Of a DNA stretch of 20,032 nt, positions 6,173-12,136 are shown piece by piece. Below the pieces are notes generated by a model. That model was given only the letters and a program-made list of their open reading frames with translations. It made no database searches and was not told the origin of the DNA. Origin of the DNA: a virus; the IMG/VR virus record IMGVR_UViG_3300046002_007083, positions 1 to 20,032 of that record; one strand, written 5' to 3'. Positions within the stretch are counted from its first letter, which is position 1. Every line of letters begins with the position of its first letter. The position numbers were made by a program, and so were the translations under genes.

Positions 6173-6388
6173 TTAGACCCCGATTGCCCCGGTGTTTTCG
6201 TGCATCGACGCGGCCTCCCACGCCTCCACATCGGCGGTCGCATACCGGACGCGGGCCTGCTGAGAGGCGCCGAACTTGATGAAGCGCGGCCCCTTGCCGA
6301 GACACCGCCACATCGCCAGCGTCGCCACCGAACAACCCAGGCGCTCGCCAAGCTCTGCCGGCGTCATGTGCTTCAAGGCCCTGCTCAT
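6173..6388 (-). CDS. xis: AlpA/excisionase-like helix-turn-helix protein
   Basis: A 71-aa DNA-binding protein. MTPAELGERLGCSVATLAMWRCLGKGPRFIKFG followed by VRYATADVEAWEAA is the winged-helix (MerR/HTH_17) pattern of AlpA-type regulators and phage excisionases: HTH about residues 9-30, wing about 31-52. A directionality factor bends att DNA so the integrase carries out excision. AAGGGG lies 6 nt before ATG 6388. It is the last gene of the early-left operon and sits just upstream of the integrase operon, the place where xis is expected. AlpA-type transcription factors look the same, so xis is the likely but unproven name. Confidence 0.7.
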   Translation of the reverse strand: MSRALKHMTPAELGERLGCSVATLAMWRCLGKGPRFIKFGASQQARVRYATADVEAWEAASMHENTGAIGV

Positions 6389-6391
6389 CAC

Positions 6392-6601
6392 CTACCCCTT
6401 GTCTGGGAGGGCTTGGCGCAGAGCTACGCGAGCGACGTTCACGGCGTGCCGGTGCGCGAGGTAATGGCCATGCGGGATGGGCGGCACAAGGCCCTCGGCG
6501 ATATCGCCCATCGCAGCCTCCAGTTCCTCTATGCGAGAGGCGGCTTCCAGACGGAGAATGGTTCGCTTAGCACGCAGTCTCTCAACCAGTGTCTTGGTCA
6601 T
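6392..6601 (-). CDS. Hypothetical coiled-coil phage protein
   Basis: A 69-aa protein with an N-terminal helix (TLVERLRAKRTILRLEAASR) that probably forms a coiled coil to about residue 32, followed by a His-rich loop (PHGHYLAHRH). Unknown function. AAAGGAAA precedes the ATG. It overlaps the previous gene by 4 nt (ATGA) and ends 3 nt before the Xis-like start. It shares the motif TLVERLR with its upstream neighbour, perhaps a sign of a distant duplication of a helical module. Confidence 0.55.
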   Translation of the reverse strand: MTKTLVERLRAKRTILRLEAASRIEELEAAMGDIAEGLVPPIPHGHYLAHRHAVNVARVALRQALPDKG

Positions 6602-7020
6602 TGGGTTTCCTTTGGCATCCCGGGAACTGCATCGCTGGTCACTGGTGGACGCGAAGACGCGCCATCACTGAGAGCGGCTTGTCGCTTCCTCGTGCTCTCG
6701 CCGCTGTAGACGGCGTTCGGCATCAGCTCGGCGGCGAACTTGAAATCCCCCCAAGTTATGTTTCCGCTGTGCCCCATTTCGGTCTGCACGTAGGCCATTG
6801 ACTTGTTGTCGTCCGGCTGACTTCCGCGATGAAGTCTCCCGTAGGCGGTTGCAGCGATGGCGTAAGCGGCGAAGGGTTGGATGGCGCACTCCAAAGCCGC
6901 GATCCGGTTCCGAAGGCGCTCCACCAAGGTCGACTCGCTGCCAGACGCGGCAAGGGCAGGGTTCCCTTGTCCGTCAGTGGTCGTCGGGGCGTGGTCCGGG
7001 GATGAGCTATTATCTCCCAT
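6598..7020 (-). CDS. Hypothetical early-left protein
   Basis: A 140-aa protein of unknown function. The N-terminal 28 residues are polar and disordered, residues 31-60 hold the helix TLVERLRNRIAALECAI, and the centre (SGNITWGDFKFAAELMPNA) may be a small folded part. An AGGAGG ribosome binding site lies about 6 nt before ATG 7020. The stop overlaps the next ATG (ATGA). No domain recognised. Confidence 0.55.
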   Translation of the reverse strand: MGDNSSSPDHAPTTTDGQGNPALAASGSESTLVERLRNRIAALECAIQPFAAYAIAATAYGRLHRGSQPDDNKSMAYVQTEMGHSGNITWGDFKFAAELMPNAVYSGESTRKRQAALSDGASSRPPVTSDAVPGMPKETQ

Positions 7021-7329
7021 CTAACCCTCCTGAGAGGCGGGAAGGGAGAGGATGGCGTCGGCGGCGTCTTCAAACCCGAAGATGCAATGACCGACAACGG
7101 CGGGCGCCAGGCCAGTCGCATCGACCTTCACATGCTCACGGATAATCCTCGCCACCGCCTCACGGTCGGGCACCACTGAGGGGCGGGTGTTCCAGTTCTC
7201 AAGGGGCGTCGACGCCGCGCAGTTGGCGCAGATCGCGATCCAGTATCGAATGTCCGTGTTCGGGACGACCTGCTCACTGGGCCGCGCCTCGCCCCCGCAG
7301 AACGGGCACGGCTTCAGCTTCTCTGTCAT
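7021..7329 (-). CDS. Lar-like zinc-ribbon protein (restriction alleviation family)
   Basis: A 102-aa protein whose N-terminal half is a Lar-type zinc ribbon: KPCPFCGGEA gives C8 and C11, ICANC gives C34 and C37, followed by the family's typical ENWNTRP. Lar of the Rac prophage lessens type I restriction by altering the host enzyme; many phage members of the family are only called Lar-like. The remainder is helical (EAVARIIREHV). ATG 7329 has GGGA 6 nt upstream; ATG 7350, seven codons earlier, is an alternative that would overlap an 18-codon reading frame by ATGA. An anti-restriction role next to phage early genes is plausible. Confidence 0.7.
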   Translation of the reverse strand: MTEKLKPCPFCGGEARPSEQVVPNTDIRYWIAICANCAASTPLENWNTRPSVVPDREAVARIIREHVKVDATGLAPAVVGHCIFGFEDAADAILSLPASQEG

Positions 7330-7457
7330 TGGGCTTCCCTTCGTGCTCATGCGAACAACTCCCGCTGCTGGCCCCGTTCGGCTCTCTCTGACGGGCTGGC
7401 CATTAAGCTGCCTCTGTCTGGTTGGAGAGATTGAGGGCATCCCGGAGTCGCCCGTCT

Positions 7458-7476
7458 TGGCGCGTCATGCGCGCCA
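7458..7476 (-). other. Perfect hairpin after the ninB-like gene
   Basis: TGGCGCG and CGCGCCA form a perfect 7-bp stem with the 5-nt loop TCATG, 18 bp beyond the stop of the NinB gene, within a 144-165 bp stretch (7330-7494) that lacks a long gene. No T-tract follows. It might be an RNA processing or pausing site inside the early-left operon. Two very short overlapping frames also lie here (see findings). Confidence 0.35.
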
Positions 7477-7494
7477 CACATGCGTTGCGGCTAG

Positions 7495-7902
7495 TCACGC
7501 GGCGGCCTCCTCATCGAAGTGTTCAATGGTCAGGCCGGATTGCGCGCACCACGCCAGAATGTAGGTAAGGAGGTCCGCCATCTCCGACTTGGTCAGCTTC
7601 GAGGAGCGCATCCCCATCGGAAAGAACCCGGTCCCGTCCAGCGTCGGGAAGATGGTCACTTCCGCGCCCCATGCCTGCATGAACACCGCCTTCCACAGCT
7701 CGGGTGTCATCGGCACGCCGTTGTGCGTCGGGCGCTGGCGCTGGATTTGGCCAAGCAAGCCCCATAGCGCGCTGTTCTGAGCGTCAGACCGCTTAGGCGC
7801 CCGGAACTCGATCACGGTCCCGCTGGGCGCTGTCCGGCACCATTGCGCGGCGGTGTCGCGGTTGGCTTGCCGGTCGAGGATGATCGGGCGGGAGCGGCTC
7901 AT
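7495..7902 (-). CDS. ninB: NinB family recombination protein
   Basis: A 135-aa protein matching lambda NinB (Orf), a single-strand-DNA-binding recombination mediator that can replace RecFOR functions. The features visible are an N-terminal VIEFRAPKRSDAQNSALWGLLGQI, a central ELWKAVFMQAWG, then TLDGTGFFPMGMRSSKLT and a C-terminal helical LLTYILAWCAQSGL, all in the order and spacing of the family; the size is as expected. It starts at an ATGA overlap with the gene before it. Together with ERF annealing protein and Gp157 it makes up the phage recombination module. Confidence 0.85.
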   Translation of the reverse strand: MSRSRPIILDRQANRDTAAQWCRTAPSGTVIEFRAPKRSDAQNSALWGLLGQIQRQRPTHNGVPMTPELWKAVFMQAWGAEVTIFPTLDGTGFFPMGMRSSKLTKSEMADLLTYILAWCAQSGLTIEHFDEEAAA

Positions 7903-8444
7903 GCGGCACTCCGCTCGGGTGCGCGGCGGGGGTCAAATCGAAGCCTTGCCCACGCGTATCCGGATGCCGACACGCGCGACTTAAAATTAGAGGACCTGGT
8001 CACAGCATGAAGCGCAGCGACATATTCAGCCTCATTGCCAAGCCGTGCGCCGCTTCCTGCACCGTGGATTTTAGAAGTGAATGTCCGCACGGCCTGACAG
8101 CAGCGATTACACATCGGAGCAACTACAGGCTCTGAAGATGTAAGCCAGTCAACAAATCCGACATCGACATGGCCCGTGTATGATTCGGGAGCCTCAACGT
8201 ATCCACACACGATGCACAGAACCGTTAGCTCATGCGCCGCCAGAAACTCAGCGACGGATTTATGATACACTAGACCAAAGGAAGATACGGCAACGTAACC
8301 ATCGTCATCGCAATCAAAATCCCCCAGCCAATCCAGCGCCCAATACAGAACATCCCGTTTATGATGAGCAAAGGCGGGCTCCAATGCCACGCTTGCAAGC
8401 GCGTCATCAAACGACAACCATTCAAGATTGGCTGAGGGTTTCAA
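7899..8444 (-). CDS. GC-poor cysteine-rich protein of unknown function
   Basis: A 181-aa protein. It starts with TTG 8444, three bases after the upstream stop, with a GGGGG element as ribosome binding site. The features are an acidic Trp/Asp-rich segment (WALDWLGDFDCDDDG), then CIVC at residues 77-80 and CNRCC at 112-116, which could together bind a zinc ion. The DNA of most of the gene (about 7980-8440) is visibly richer in A and T than its neighbours, with codons such as TTA, ATA and AAA; only the last 20 codons look native. This suggests recent gain of the gene. Function unknown; a nuclease-like or zinc-finger protein is possible. Confidence 0.6.
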   Translation of the reverse strand: MKPSANLEWLSFDDALASVALEPAFAHHKRDVLYWALDWLGDFDCDDDGYVAVSSFGLVYHKSVAEFLAAHELTVLCIVCGYVEAPESYTGHVDVGFVDWLTSSEPVVAPMCNRCCQAVRTFTSKIHGAGSGARLGNEAEYVAALHAVTRSSNFKSRVSASGYAWARLRFDPRRAPERSAA

Positions 8445-8447
8445 AAT

Positions 8448-8726
8448 CTACGCCCCCAATTCCAGGGGCGCGGGAAGGCCGTTGACCGCCTCGGCAGTCT
8501 TTACCTTGCCAGCGGACGCGGAGGCGTACTTCTGCACCTCCAGTTCCATCCGCACGGTCTCAACGACGGTCGCCGCCAGCTTGGCCACGGCGTTCGCGCG
8601 GGTGGGGTTGCCCGTGCCGTCGCGGATCGCGTCAATCTCGTCAAAGATCGCATCGCGAAGCCCGGCGCTGGAGCGGGTGATGGGGGTCGGGTGGTTGGTC
8701 GTGGTCTTAGCCAAGATGGCCTCCAT
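8448..8726 (-). CDS. Hypothetical phage early protein
   Basis: A 92-aa protein of unknown function, mostly helical. The segment AGLRDAIFDEIDAIRDGTGNP followed by ANAVAKLAATVVETVRMELEV resembles small proteins found next to Gp157 and ERF genes in many proteobacterial phages. The ATG at 8726 has only a weak ribosome binding site. It lies 62 bp after the Gp157 gene. The family is recognised by pattern only. Confidence 0.6.
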   Translation of the reverse strand: MEAILAKTTTNHPTPITRSSAGLRDAIFDEIDAIRDGTGNPTRANAVAKLAATVVETVRMELEVQKYASASAGKVKTAEAVNGLPAPLELGA

Positions 8727-8788
8727 TGTTGCCCGTTGAGAACGCCAGCAAGTCGGGCAAGGTCTTGTGGCGTATTGTGTGCGGCGGG

Positions 8789-9304
8789 CTACTTCACCCG
8801 CACCGCAAGCGACGTCCCGCCATTGGAAAGCGTCAGGCCCGGCACTTCCTCGCCGGCCAGCATGGCGTCCTTAATCGCGGCCTTGTCGGCTTCGCAGGTC
8901 CAGCGGCGGAACTTCTCGGGGAGCGTTTCGGGGTCAAGGTCCGCCGGGTAGATGACGGACGGCGAGCCCTGCCGCATGGAAAGCGTCGCCTCGGGGCGCT
9001 CGATCCTGGTCAGGCCGGTTTCGTCCATGAACCGGGCGAGGGCGCCGCGCGCGGATTTAACCGCCTCCTCGAACCGCTTACGCCGGGCGGCGTAGTCGGC
9101 TTCCAGCGTCTTGAGGCTTTGCGCGGTCGCCTGCCGTTCGTTCATCCAGCGCAGGAGGCGCGAGACGGCCTCCATCGCGTCGGTCTCGCCTTCCAGCGTG
9201 TCGAGGATCAGATCCTCGTCGTCGCCGAACCCGCCCTCGCGCAAGGCGTCGGCGAGGGCCTTGGCGGTCACGGTGTGGCGGTCGAGGTACGGCGCCGCGC
9301 TCAC
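8789..9304 (-). CDS. Gp157-family siphovirus protein
   Basis: A 171-aa protein of the Siphovirus Gp157 family. Central helices 43-95 (including LLRWMNERQ and RFEEAVKSARGALARFMDETG) are followed by the conserved beta region ATLSMRQGSPSVIY, then LPEKFRRW, DKAAIKDAMLAGEEVPGL and a final SLAVRVK. Gp157 proteins were linked to phage resistance in Streptococcus and are commonly beside ERF/RecT genes. It starts with a GTG overlapping the ERF stop (GTGA), so both are coupled. Confidence 0.85.
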   Translation of the reverse strand: MSAAPYLDRHTVTAKALADALREGGFGDDEDLILDTLEGETDAMEAVSRLLRWMNERQATAQSLKTLEADYAARRKRFEEAVKSARGALARFMDETGLTRIERPEATLSMRQGSPSVIYPADLDPETLPEKFRRWTCEADKAAIKDAMLAGEEVPGLTLSNGGTSLAVRVK

Positions 9305-9972
9305 GCTGCCACCGCCCCGGCGGGGATGCCGTCCAGAGCGAGGAACAGCCGCTCATAGAGCGCGGTCAATTCAACCAGGCGCTCGGGGTCGGCTGCGTCC
9401 AGATCGGCGCAAAGGCCCGACGCGCGGTCAAAGGTGCGGCGGAGGTCGTCTTGCGTCTTCGCGGCTTCCAGTGTGGCCGCGAGCCGGTTGGCGCGCTCGG
9501 CCAGCGTCGGTTGCGGGGCGGGCTTGGCGGTCACGGGCGGGGCTTGACGCGGCCCGCTGGCGCTGTTGCCGTCCGTTCCTCGGCCCACTGCCGTCTCGCC
9601 GTCATCATCAACAGCCGGGATGCCAAGAATGGCCATCAAGGCGCCGCGCCGGGCGTAGGTCAGCGTTGCAAGCGTGGCCTGCGGATCGGACTTGGCGAGC
9701 GGCATGTGAAACTCACCCTCGATCCATTCGCCCGACTTGTGAATGATCCGGGTGAACAGTTGCAGTCGGCCCTCAATGACAAGGCCCGGCGACTGCATCA
9801 CGGCGAGGTCGCTTTCGGCGAGGATTGACCGGCTGGCCTCAACGACCGACGCAAGGTCGGCGTAGGTGTTCTTGAAGTGGGGGTTCTTGGCGTTCTTCGC
9901 CGCGCCCTCCAGCTTGCCAAGGGCCAAGGTTAGGGCTGGCGCCAGGGCCATGATGGTTTCAGACGTTCGCAT
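9301..9972 (-). CDS. erf: ERF-family single-strand annealing protein
   Basis: A 223-aa recombinase that pairs complementary single strands and helps genome circularisation and recombination. The ERF core covers about residues 5-125: KNPHFKNTYADLASVVEASR (28-47), LAVMQSP (56-62), and LTYARRGALMAILGIPAVDDDGE (104-126). A Pro-rich linker (140-156) leads to a helical C-terminal region. The ATG at 9972 has an AAAGGAAT site 6 nt upstream; the reading frame continues upstream but without a start of equal quality. It follows a 28-aa membrane peptide gene by 11 nt. Confidence 0.9.
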   Translation of the reverse strand: MRTSETIMALAPALTLALGKLEGAAKNAKNPHFKNTYADLASVVEASRSILAESDLAVMQSPGLVIEGRLQLFTRIIHKSGEWIEGEFHMPLAKSDPQATLATLTYARRGALMAILGIPAVDDDGETAVGRGTDGNSASGPRQAPPVTAKPAPQPTLAERANRLAATLEAAKTQDDLRRTFDRASGLCADLDAADPERLVELTALYERLFLALDGIPAGAVAA

Positions 9973-9983
9973 GGGTATTCCTT

Positions 9984-10070
9984 TCACCCGGTAACGACAG
10001 CCGAAATGCACCCGATAAGGGCCACCCCGACGAAAAGGAGGAGGACGCCAGCCCAGTCGCGGCGGGTCAT
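9984..10070 (-). CDS. 28-aa single-TM peptide
   Basis: A very short gene: ATG 10070 overlaps the stop of the preceding gene (ATGA) and TGA lies at 9986-9984. The 28 residues are a charged start (MTRRDW) and one hydrophobic helix (AGVLLLFVGVALIGCISAVV). It lies exactly between two solid genes, ending 11 nt before the ERF start. Membrane peptides of this size in early phage operons are often missed by gene finders. Function unknown. A similar peptide gene occurs at 11277-11363. Confidence 0.55.
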   Translation of the reverse strand: MTRRDWAGVLLLFVGVALIGCISAVVTG

Positions 10071-10288
10071 TCGGGCCTCCCGGCAAGGCCGCAGAAGCCA
10101 TCCTCGCGATCACGCAGGGTGCCGTCTGGGGCTTCGTAAATCTTCGGGACCGTCCGCCACGCCATGCAGGCAGAGCCGATGCAAAAGACGGCGGGACCGG
10201 TGTGGCCGTTCATGATCTCCATGTTCCGGCCATCGCCCTCGATCCGAGCGTGCGGACACCACTTCGTCTTGGCTTCATCTTCGGTCAT
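10067..10288 (-). CDS. Small Cys-containing phage protein
   Basis: A 73-aa protein with KWCPHAR (C11), CIGSACMAWR (C36, C41) and a final FCGLAGRP (C66), a pattern found in many uncharacterised phage early proteins. Four spaced cysteines suggest a metal-binding or structural role. It is coupled by ATGA overlaps on both sides. Recognised only as a conserved hypothetical family. Confidence 0.65.
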   Translation of the reverse strand: MTEDEAKTKWCPHARIEGDGRNMEIMNGHTGPAVFCIGSACMAWRTVPKIYEAPDGTLRDREDGFCGLAGRPE

Positions 10289-10494
10289 GCGCTGACCCCT
10301 TTCGGCCAGACCTTCCGCGCCCGACCATCAGGCCCGACACGCTGGACGATGACTTGAGCCGGGTACGTCGGATGATCGAGGCGGGTCCGATGCCATTCGG
10401 CGCGCTGTTTCGCCCTGGCGAACACTTCCAGCGCCTCAATGACGTGGCCGGTGTTCGGAATTACGATGCGGTAGCAGGGGGCGGGCTCGCTCAT
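10285..10494 (-). CDS. Hypothetical early-left protein
   Basis: A 69-aa basic protein of unknown function with a beta-like start (YRIVIPNTGHVIEALEVF) and a helix (ARAKQRAEWHRTRL). Coupled by ATGA overlaps at both ends. No recognised domain. Confidence 0.55.
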   Translation of the reverse strand: MSEPAPCYRIVIPNTGHVIEALEVFARAKQRAEWHRTRLDHPTYPAQVIVQRVGPDGRARKVWPKGVSA

Positions 10495-10730
10495 ACGGGC
10501 GCTCCATTGATGAACATGCAGTCAGGACAGGGGCTCCCGTCGTGATCCTCGGCGGCCATGACTTCGAAGGGTCGGCCCGTCGGGATCGGCTCAGAGCAGT
10601 CAGGGCAAGTCGCCGCAACCAAGCAGGCGTCAGGGCCTCCGATCTGGTCGGGAAGGCTGCGCCACCACTCACGGGCGCGGCGGTCGTCAGCCGCATCGGC
10701 GGCGTCGCTGGGGGTCCAGTCGCGGTCCAT
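10491..10730 (-). CDS. Small zinc-ribbon-like protein
   Basis: A 79-aa protein. Two CPDC motifs (in ATCPDCSEP and SPCPDCMF), about 25 residues apart, form a likely zinc site. The N-terminal part is acidic and Ala-rich, then helical (RRAREWWRSLPDQ). ATG 10730 shares one base with the preceding stop (TGATG); a longer in-frame reading to 10757 overlaps the previous gene. Function unknown. Confidence 0.6.
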   Translation of the reverse strand: MDRDWTPSDAADAADDRRAREWWRSLPDQIGGPDACLVAATCPDCSEPIPTGRPFEVMAAEDHDGSPCPDCMFINGAPV

Positions 10731-11059
10731 CAGGCGGCTCCCTGGCACTGCCGCCAACGACGGGCGGCGTTGATTGCGGTTGTGATCTCGACCAGCAGGC
10801 CCAAGGCCCCCGACACGCCGCCGCCCGAAAGGCGATCAAACGTCAGCTCGTCGATGATGATCTGCCGAACGCGCCGGGCCTCATCCAGGCTGAGGTGGTT
10901 CATTCCCCGCCAGACGATGTCCCCGCCGCTGTGGGCAAAGGTGAGGGGTCGGGAGGATGCAGGCGGGGGGCTTGCCGCATCCTCCCTGCACGCGCGCCCT
11001 TGCTGGGGGCTACGCGGGGTCTTGTGGGGATCGGACCAGTCGAGGAGCGGGCGGGTCAT
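10730..11059 (-). CDS. Hypothetical early-left protein (start uncertain)
   Basis: A 109-aa reading frame with unlike halves. Residues 53-109 (from MNHLSLDEARRVRQIIIDELTF) look like a folded helical protein. Residues 1-52 are Pro/Ser-rich and coincide with a strong hairpin (10951-10986). ATG 11059 is chosen because it forms an ATGA overlap with the upstream gene; ATG 10903 is a real alternative, with GGGGA close before it. Unknown function. Confidence 0.5.
   Translation of the reverse strand: MTRPLLDWSDPHKTPRSPQQGRACREDAASPPPASSRPLTFAHSGGDIVWRGMNHLSLDEARRVRQIIIDELTFDRLSGGGVSGALGLLVEITTAINAARRWRQCQGAA
10951..10986. repeat. Strong hairpin inside an early-left gene
   Basis: GGGAGGATGC (10951-10960) and GCATCCTCCC (10977-10986) are perfect 10-bp inverted copies. 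After a bulged A (10961), GGC (10962-10964) and GCC (10974-10976) extend the stem to 13 bp, around a 9-nt loop. There is no T-run on either strand. It lies in the weakly protein-like first half of the 10730-11059 gene. Confidence 0.6.
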
Positions 11060-11280
11060 TGGGTGGCCTCCTTGACCGGCAGAATGGCGATGCGGAATTG
11101 CGGCTGGCCGTCGCTTTCGACCGTGATTTCGTGGCCGACCTCGATCATGTCGGCGACGGCGCGCAGGACGTCGCTGGTTACGTCGTGCCGGGGCTCCTTA
11201 AGCCGCTGGCCGTCCTTGGTCGGATACCCGGCCATAATCCGCCGACCGAGCGAGGTGCAGGCAACGCGAAGACGGCTCAT
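11056..11280 (-). CDS. Phage protein resembling DUF7446
   Basis: A 74-aa protein. MSRLRVACTSLGRRIMAGYP followed by HDVTSDVLRAVADMI fits the DUF7446 pattern: a small phage protein with an N-terminal 'LRVG-S-T--IYAG' and central 'DVT'. Its function is unknown. Joined by ATGA overlaps to the 28-aa membrane peptide upstream and the gene downstream. Confidence 0.65.
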   Translation of the reverse strand: MSRLRVACTSLGRRIMAGYPTKDGQRLKEPRHDVTSDVLRAVADMIEVGHEITVESDGQPQFRIAILPVKEATQ

Positions 11281-11363
11281 GACGTGATGATCCAGAGCAG
11301 CACCGCCCAAACGATCAGGACGGCGGTGAGGTAGGACGCGGCGGCGTGGCTGGGGCGGGTCAT
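11277..11363 (-). CDS. 28-aa single-TM peptide
   Basis: A short gene between two overlapped neighbours: ATG 11363 lies in the ATGA of the first early-left gene and its TGA (11279-11277) lies in the ATGA of the next. It encodes a polar start (MTRPSHAAAS) and one hydrophobic helix (YLTAVLIVWAVLLWIIT). Perfect placement in the coupling series supports it. Same length and layout as the peptide at 9984-10070 but no clear sequence similarity in the helix. Confidence 0.6.
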   Translation of the reverse strand: MTRPSHAAASYLTAVLIVWAVLLWIITS

Positions 11364-11641
11364 CGGTCGCTCGCCATTTCCCAGCGGTGTTCCGCTGCAC
11401 TCTCGGCGTGGTCGGTGTCGGCTTCGGCGAGGGCCTCCTCGGCTTCCGACAGGAAGTGGTCGAGGATCAGCTTGGACAGCTCGGGCGAGACCGGAACCAT
11501 GCGGGTGGTCTTGTGACGCAGGCCGATCGGGCGGCTCGGGTCATAGACGATCAGGCCGATCTCGGTGATCTCGGCTTCGGCGTGACGGTCGAGGGCTTCG
11601 ACAATCACTTCGACTTCAAAACTGATGGTCGCGGTCTGCAT
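11360..11641 (-). CDS. First early-left operon protein (hypothetical)
   Basis: A 93-aa protein of unknown function. Its first part is beta-like (TATISFEVEVIVEALDR, EITEIGLIVYD), the C-terminus an acidic helix (LSEAEEALAEADTDHAES). ATG 11641 is preferred over an upstream in-frame GTG-type start at 11689, because GGAGAG lies 8 nt before it and the longer version would run through the operator at 11669-11685. As first gene after the repressed leftward promoter, its position equals that of early regulators such as lambda N, but it has no N-like arginine-rich region. Confidence 0.6.
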   Translation of the reverse strand: MQTATISFEVEVIVEALDRHAEAEITEIGLIVYDPSRPIGLRHKTTRMVPVSPELSKLILDHFLSEAEEALAEADTDHAESAAEHRWEMASDR

Positions 11642-11668
11642 GGGGTGTCTCTCCGTCTGTATGGAGAG

Positions 11669-11685
11669 GTTCGCATAATCCGAAC
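11669..11685. promoter_or_regulatory. Operator O1 (left)
   Basis: The 17-mer GTTCGCATAATCCGAAC is a near-palindrome identical in its arms to two other sites around the repressor gene. On the minus strand it lies 5 nt after TTGACG (11696-11691), so it covers the leftward promoter. Its spacing from the next site is 35 bp. Confidence 0.75.
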
Positions 11686-11690
11686 TCACA

Positions 11691-11696
11691 CGTCAA
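11691..11696 (-). promoter_or_regulatory. -35-like hexamer of the early-left promoter
   Basis: TTGACG on the minus strand, 5 nt before the first left operator. A -10 at 18-nt spacing (GAACCT) would be poor, and TTATGC inside the operator is too close, so the -10 is uncertain. The expected transcript would start near 11656 and include the GGAGAG of the first gene. Confidence 0.45.
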
Positions 11697-11703
11697 CAGA
11701 AAT

Positions 11704-11720
11704 GTTCGGCAAATCCGAAC
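11704..11720. promoter_or_regulatory. Operator O2 (left)
   Basis: GTTCGGCAAATCCGAAC, the same consensus as the sites at 11669 and 12172, lies between the repressor stop and the leftward promoter. The start-to-start distance to the first left operator is exactly 35 bp, which would place two bound dimers about 3.3 helical turns apart. Confidence 0.75.
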
Positions 11721-11772
11721 GCCCCGAAACGGGTCCAGAACACCGGGGAGTCAAGCCCAATTTGGGGAGTGT

Positions 11773-12102
11773 TTAGGAGTGCGTCCCGGTCTTTGCGGGA
11801 GCGGCCTTTGCGTCAGGTTTTGACGCAACCAGGCGCGGGGCTCCGTCGCGGAGGCGGCGATACATGTGCGCCTCCTCTGGATGAAGCAGCAGCTCAAAAG
11901 GTCGCGCCTTCAGGACGGGCGCCAGTTCGTCAATTATCGACTGATTGTATTGCTGGCCGTTCCAAACGTCGGACGCCTTGGCCTTTGACCAGCCAAGCTG
12001 GCGCTGGGCTTCGGCCTGCGTGAAATCGGCAAGCTCCGCCCACTCACGCAGAAACCACGTGTGCTGGAAGTCCCGTTGCGTTTTCTGAGCCGCCTTAACC
12101 AC
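11773..12102 (-). CDS. Cro/CI-type helix-turn-helix repressor (no protease domain)
   Basis: A 109-aa DNA-binding protein. HTWFLREWAELADFTQAEAQRQLGWSKAKASDVWNG contains an HTH at about residues 27-50; the region after it (IIDELAPVLKARPFELLLHPEEA) is the usual end of this alphaproteobacterial family, and the last 25 residues are a basic Ala/Lys/Pro tail. It is read against the early-right operon and is flanked by operators, so it is the best candidate for the prophage repressor. No S24/LexA-like peptidase is present. GTG 12102 is the start: upstream in frame there is no ATG, and the ribosome binding site is weak. Confidence 0.8.
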   Translation of the reverse strand: MVKAAQKTQRDFQHTWFLREWAELADFTQAEAQRQLGWSKAKASDVWNGQQYNQSIIDELAPVLKARPFELLLHPEEAHMYRRLRDGAPRLVASKPDAKAAPAKTGTHS

Positions 12103-12136
12103 GGCTCTATTGTGCGCCCGCGAAGGGATTCTGTCG

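Noticed and set aside
5985-6176. A 63-codon plus-strand frame in the gap between the integrase operon and the Xis-like gene.
   Set aside because: It runs over the leftward promoter, the tandem repeats and the palindrome, begins with GTG without a good ribosome binding site and resembles no phage protein pattern. Regulatory DNA is the better explanation.
6165-6181. GGTC-loop-GACC hairpin at the end of the Xis-like gene.
   Set aside because: A 4-bp stem with a long loop and no following T-run is too weak to call a terminator.
6392-7020. Tandem duplication of the two TLVERLR-containing genes.
   Set aside because: Only seven residues agree and the DNA around them is not alike, so a shared helical motif by chance cannot be excluded.
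10453-10469. A partial match to the operator consensus (GTTCGGAATT...).
   Set aside because: Only the left arm matches; the right arm is absent and the site is inside a coding region without a promoter.
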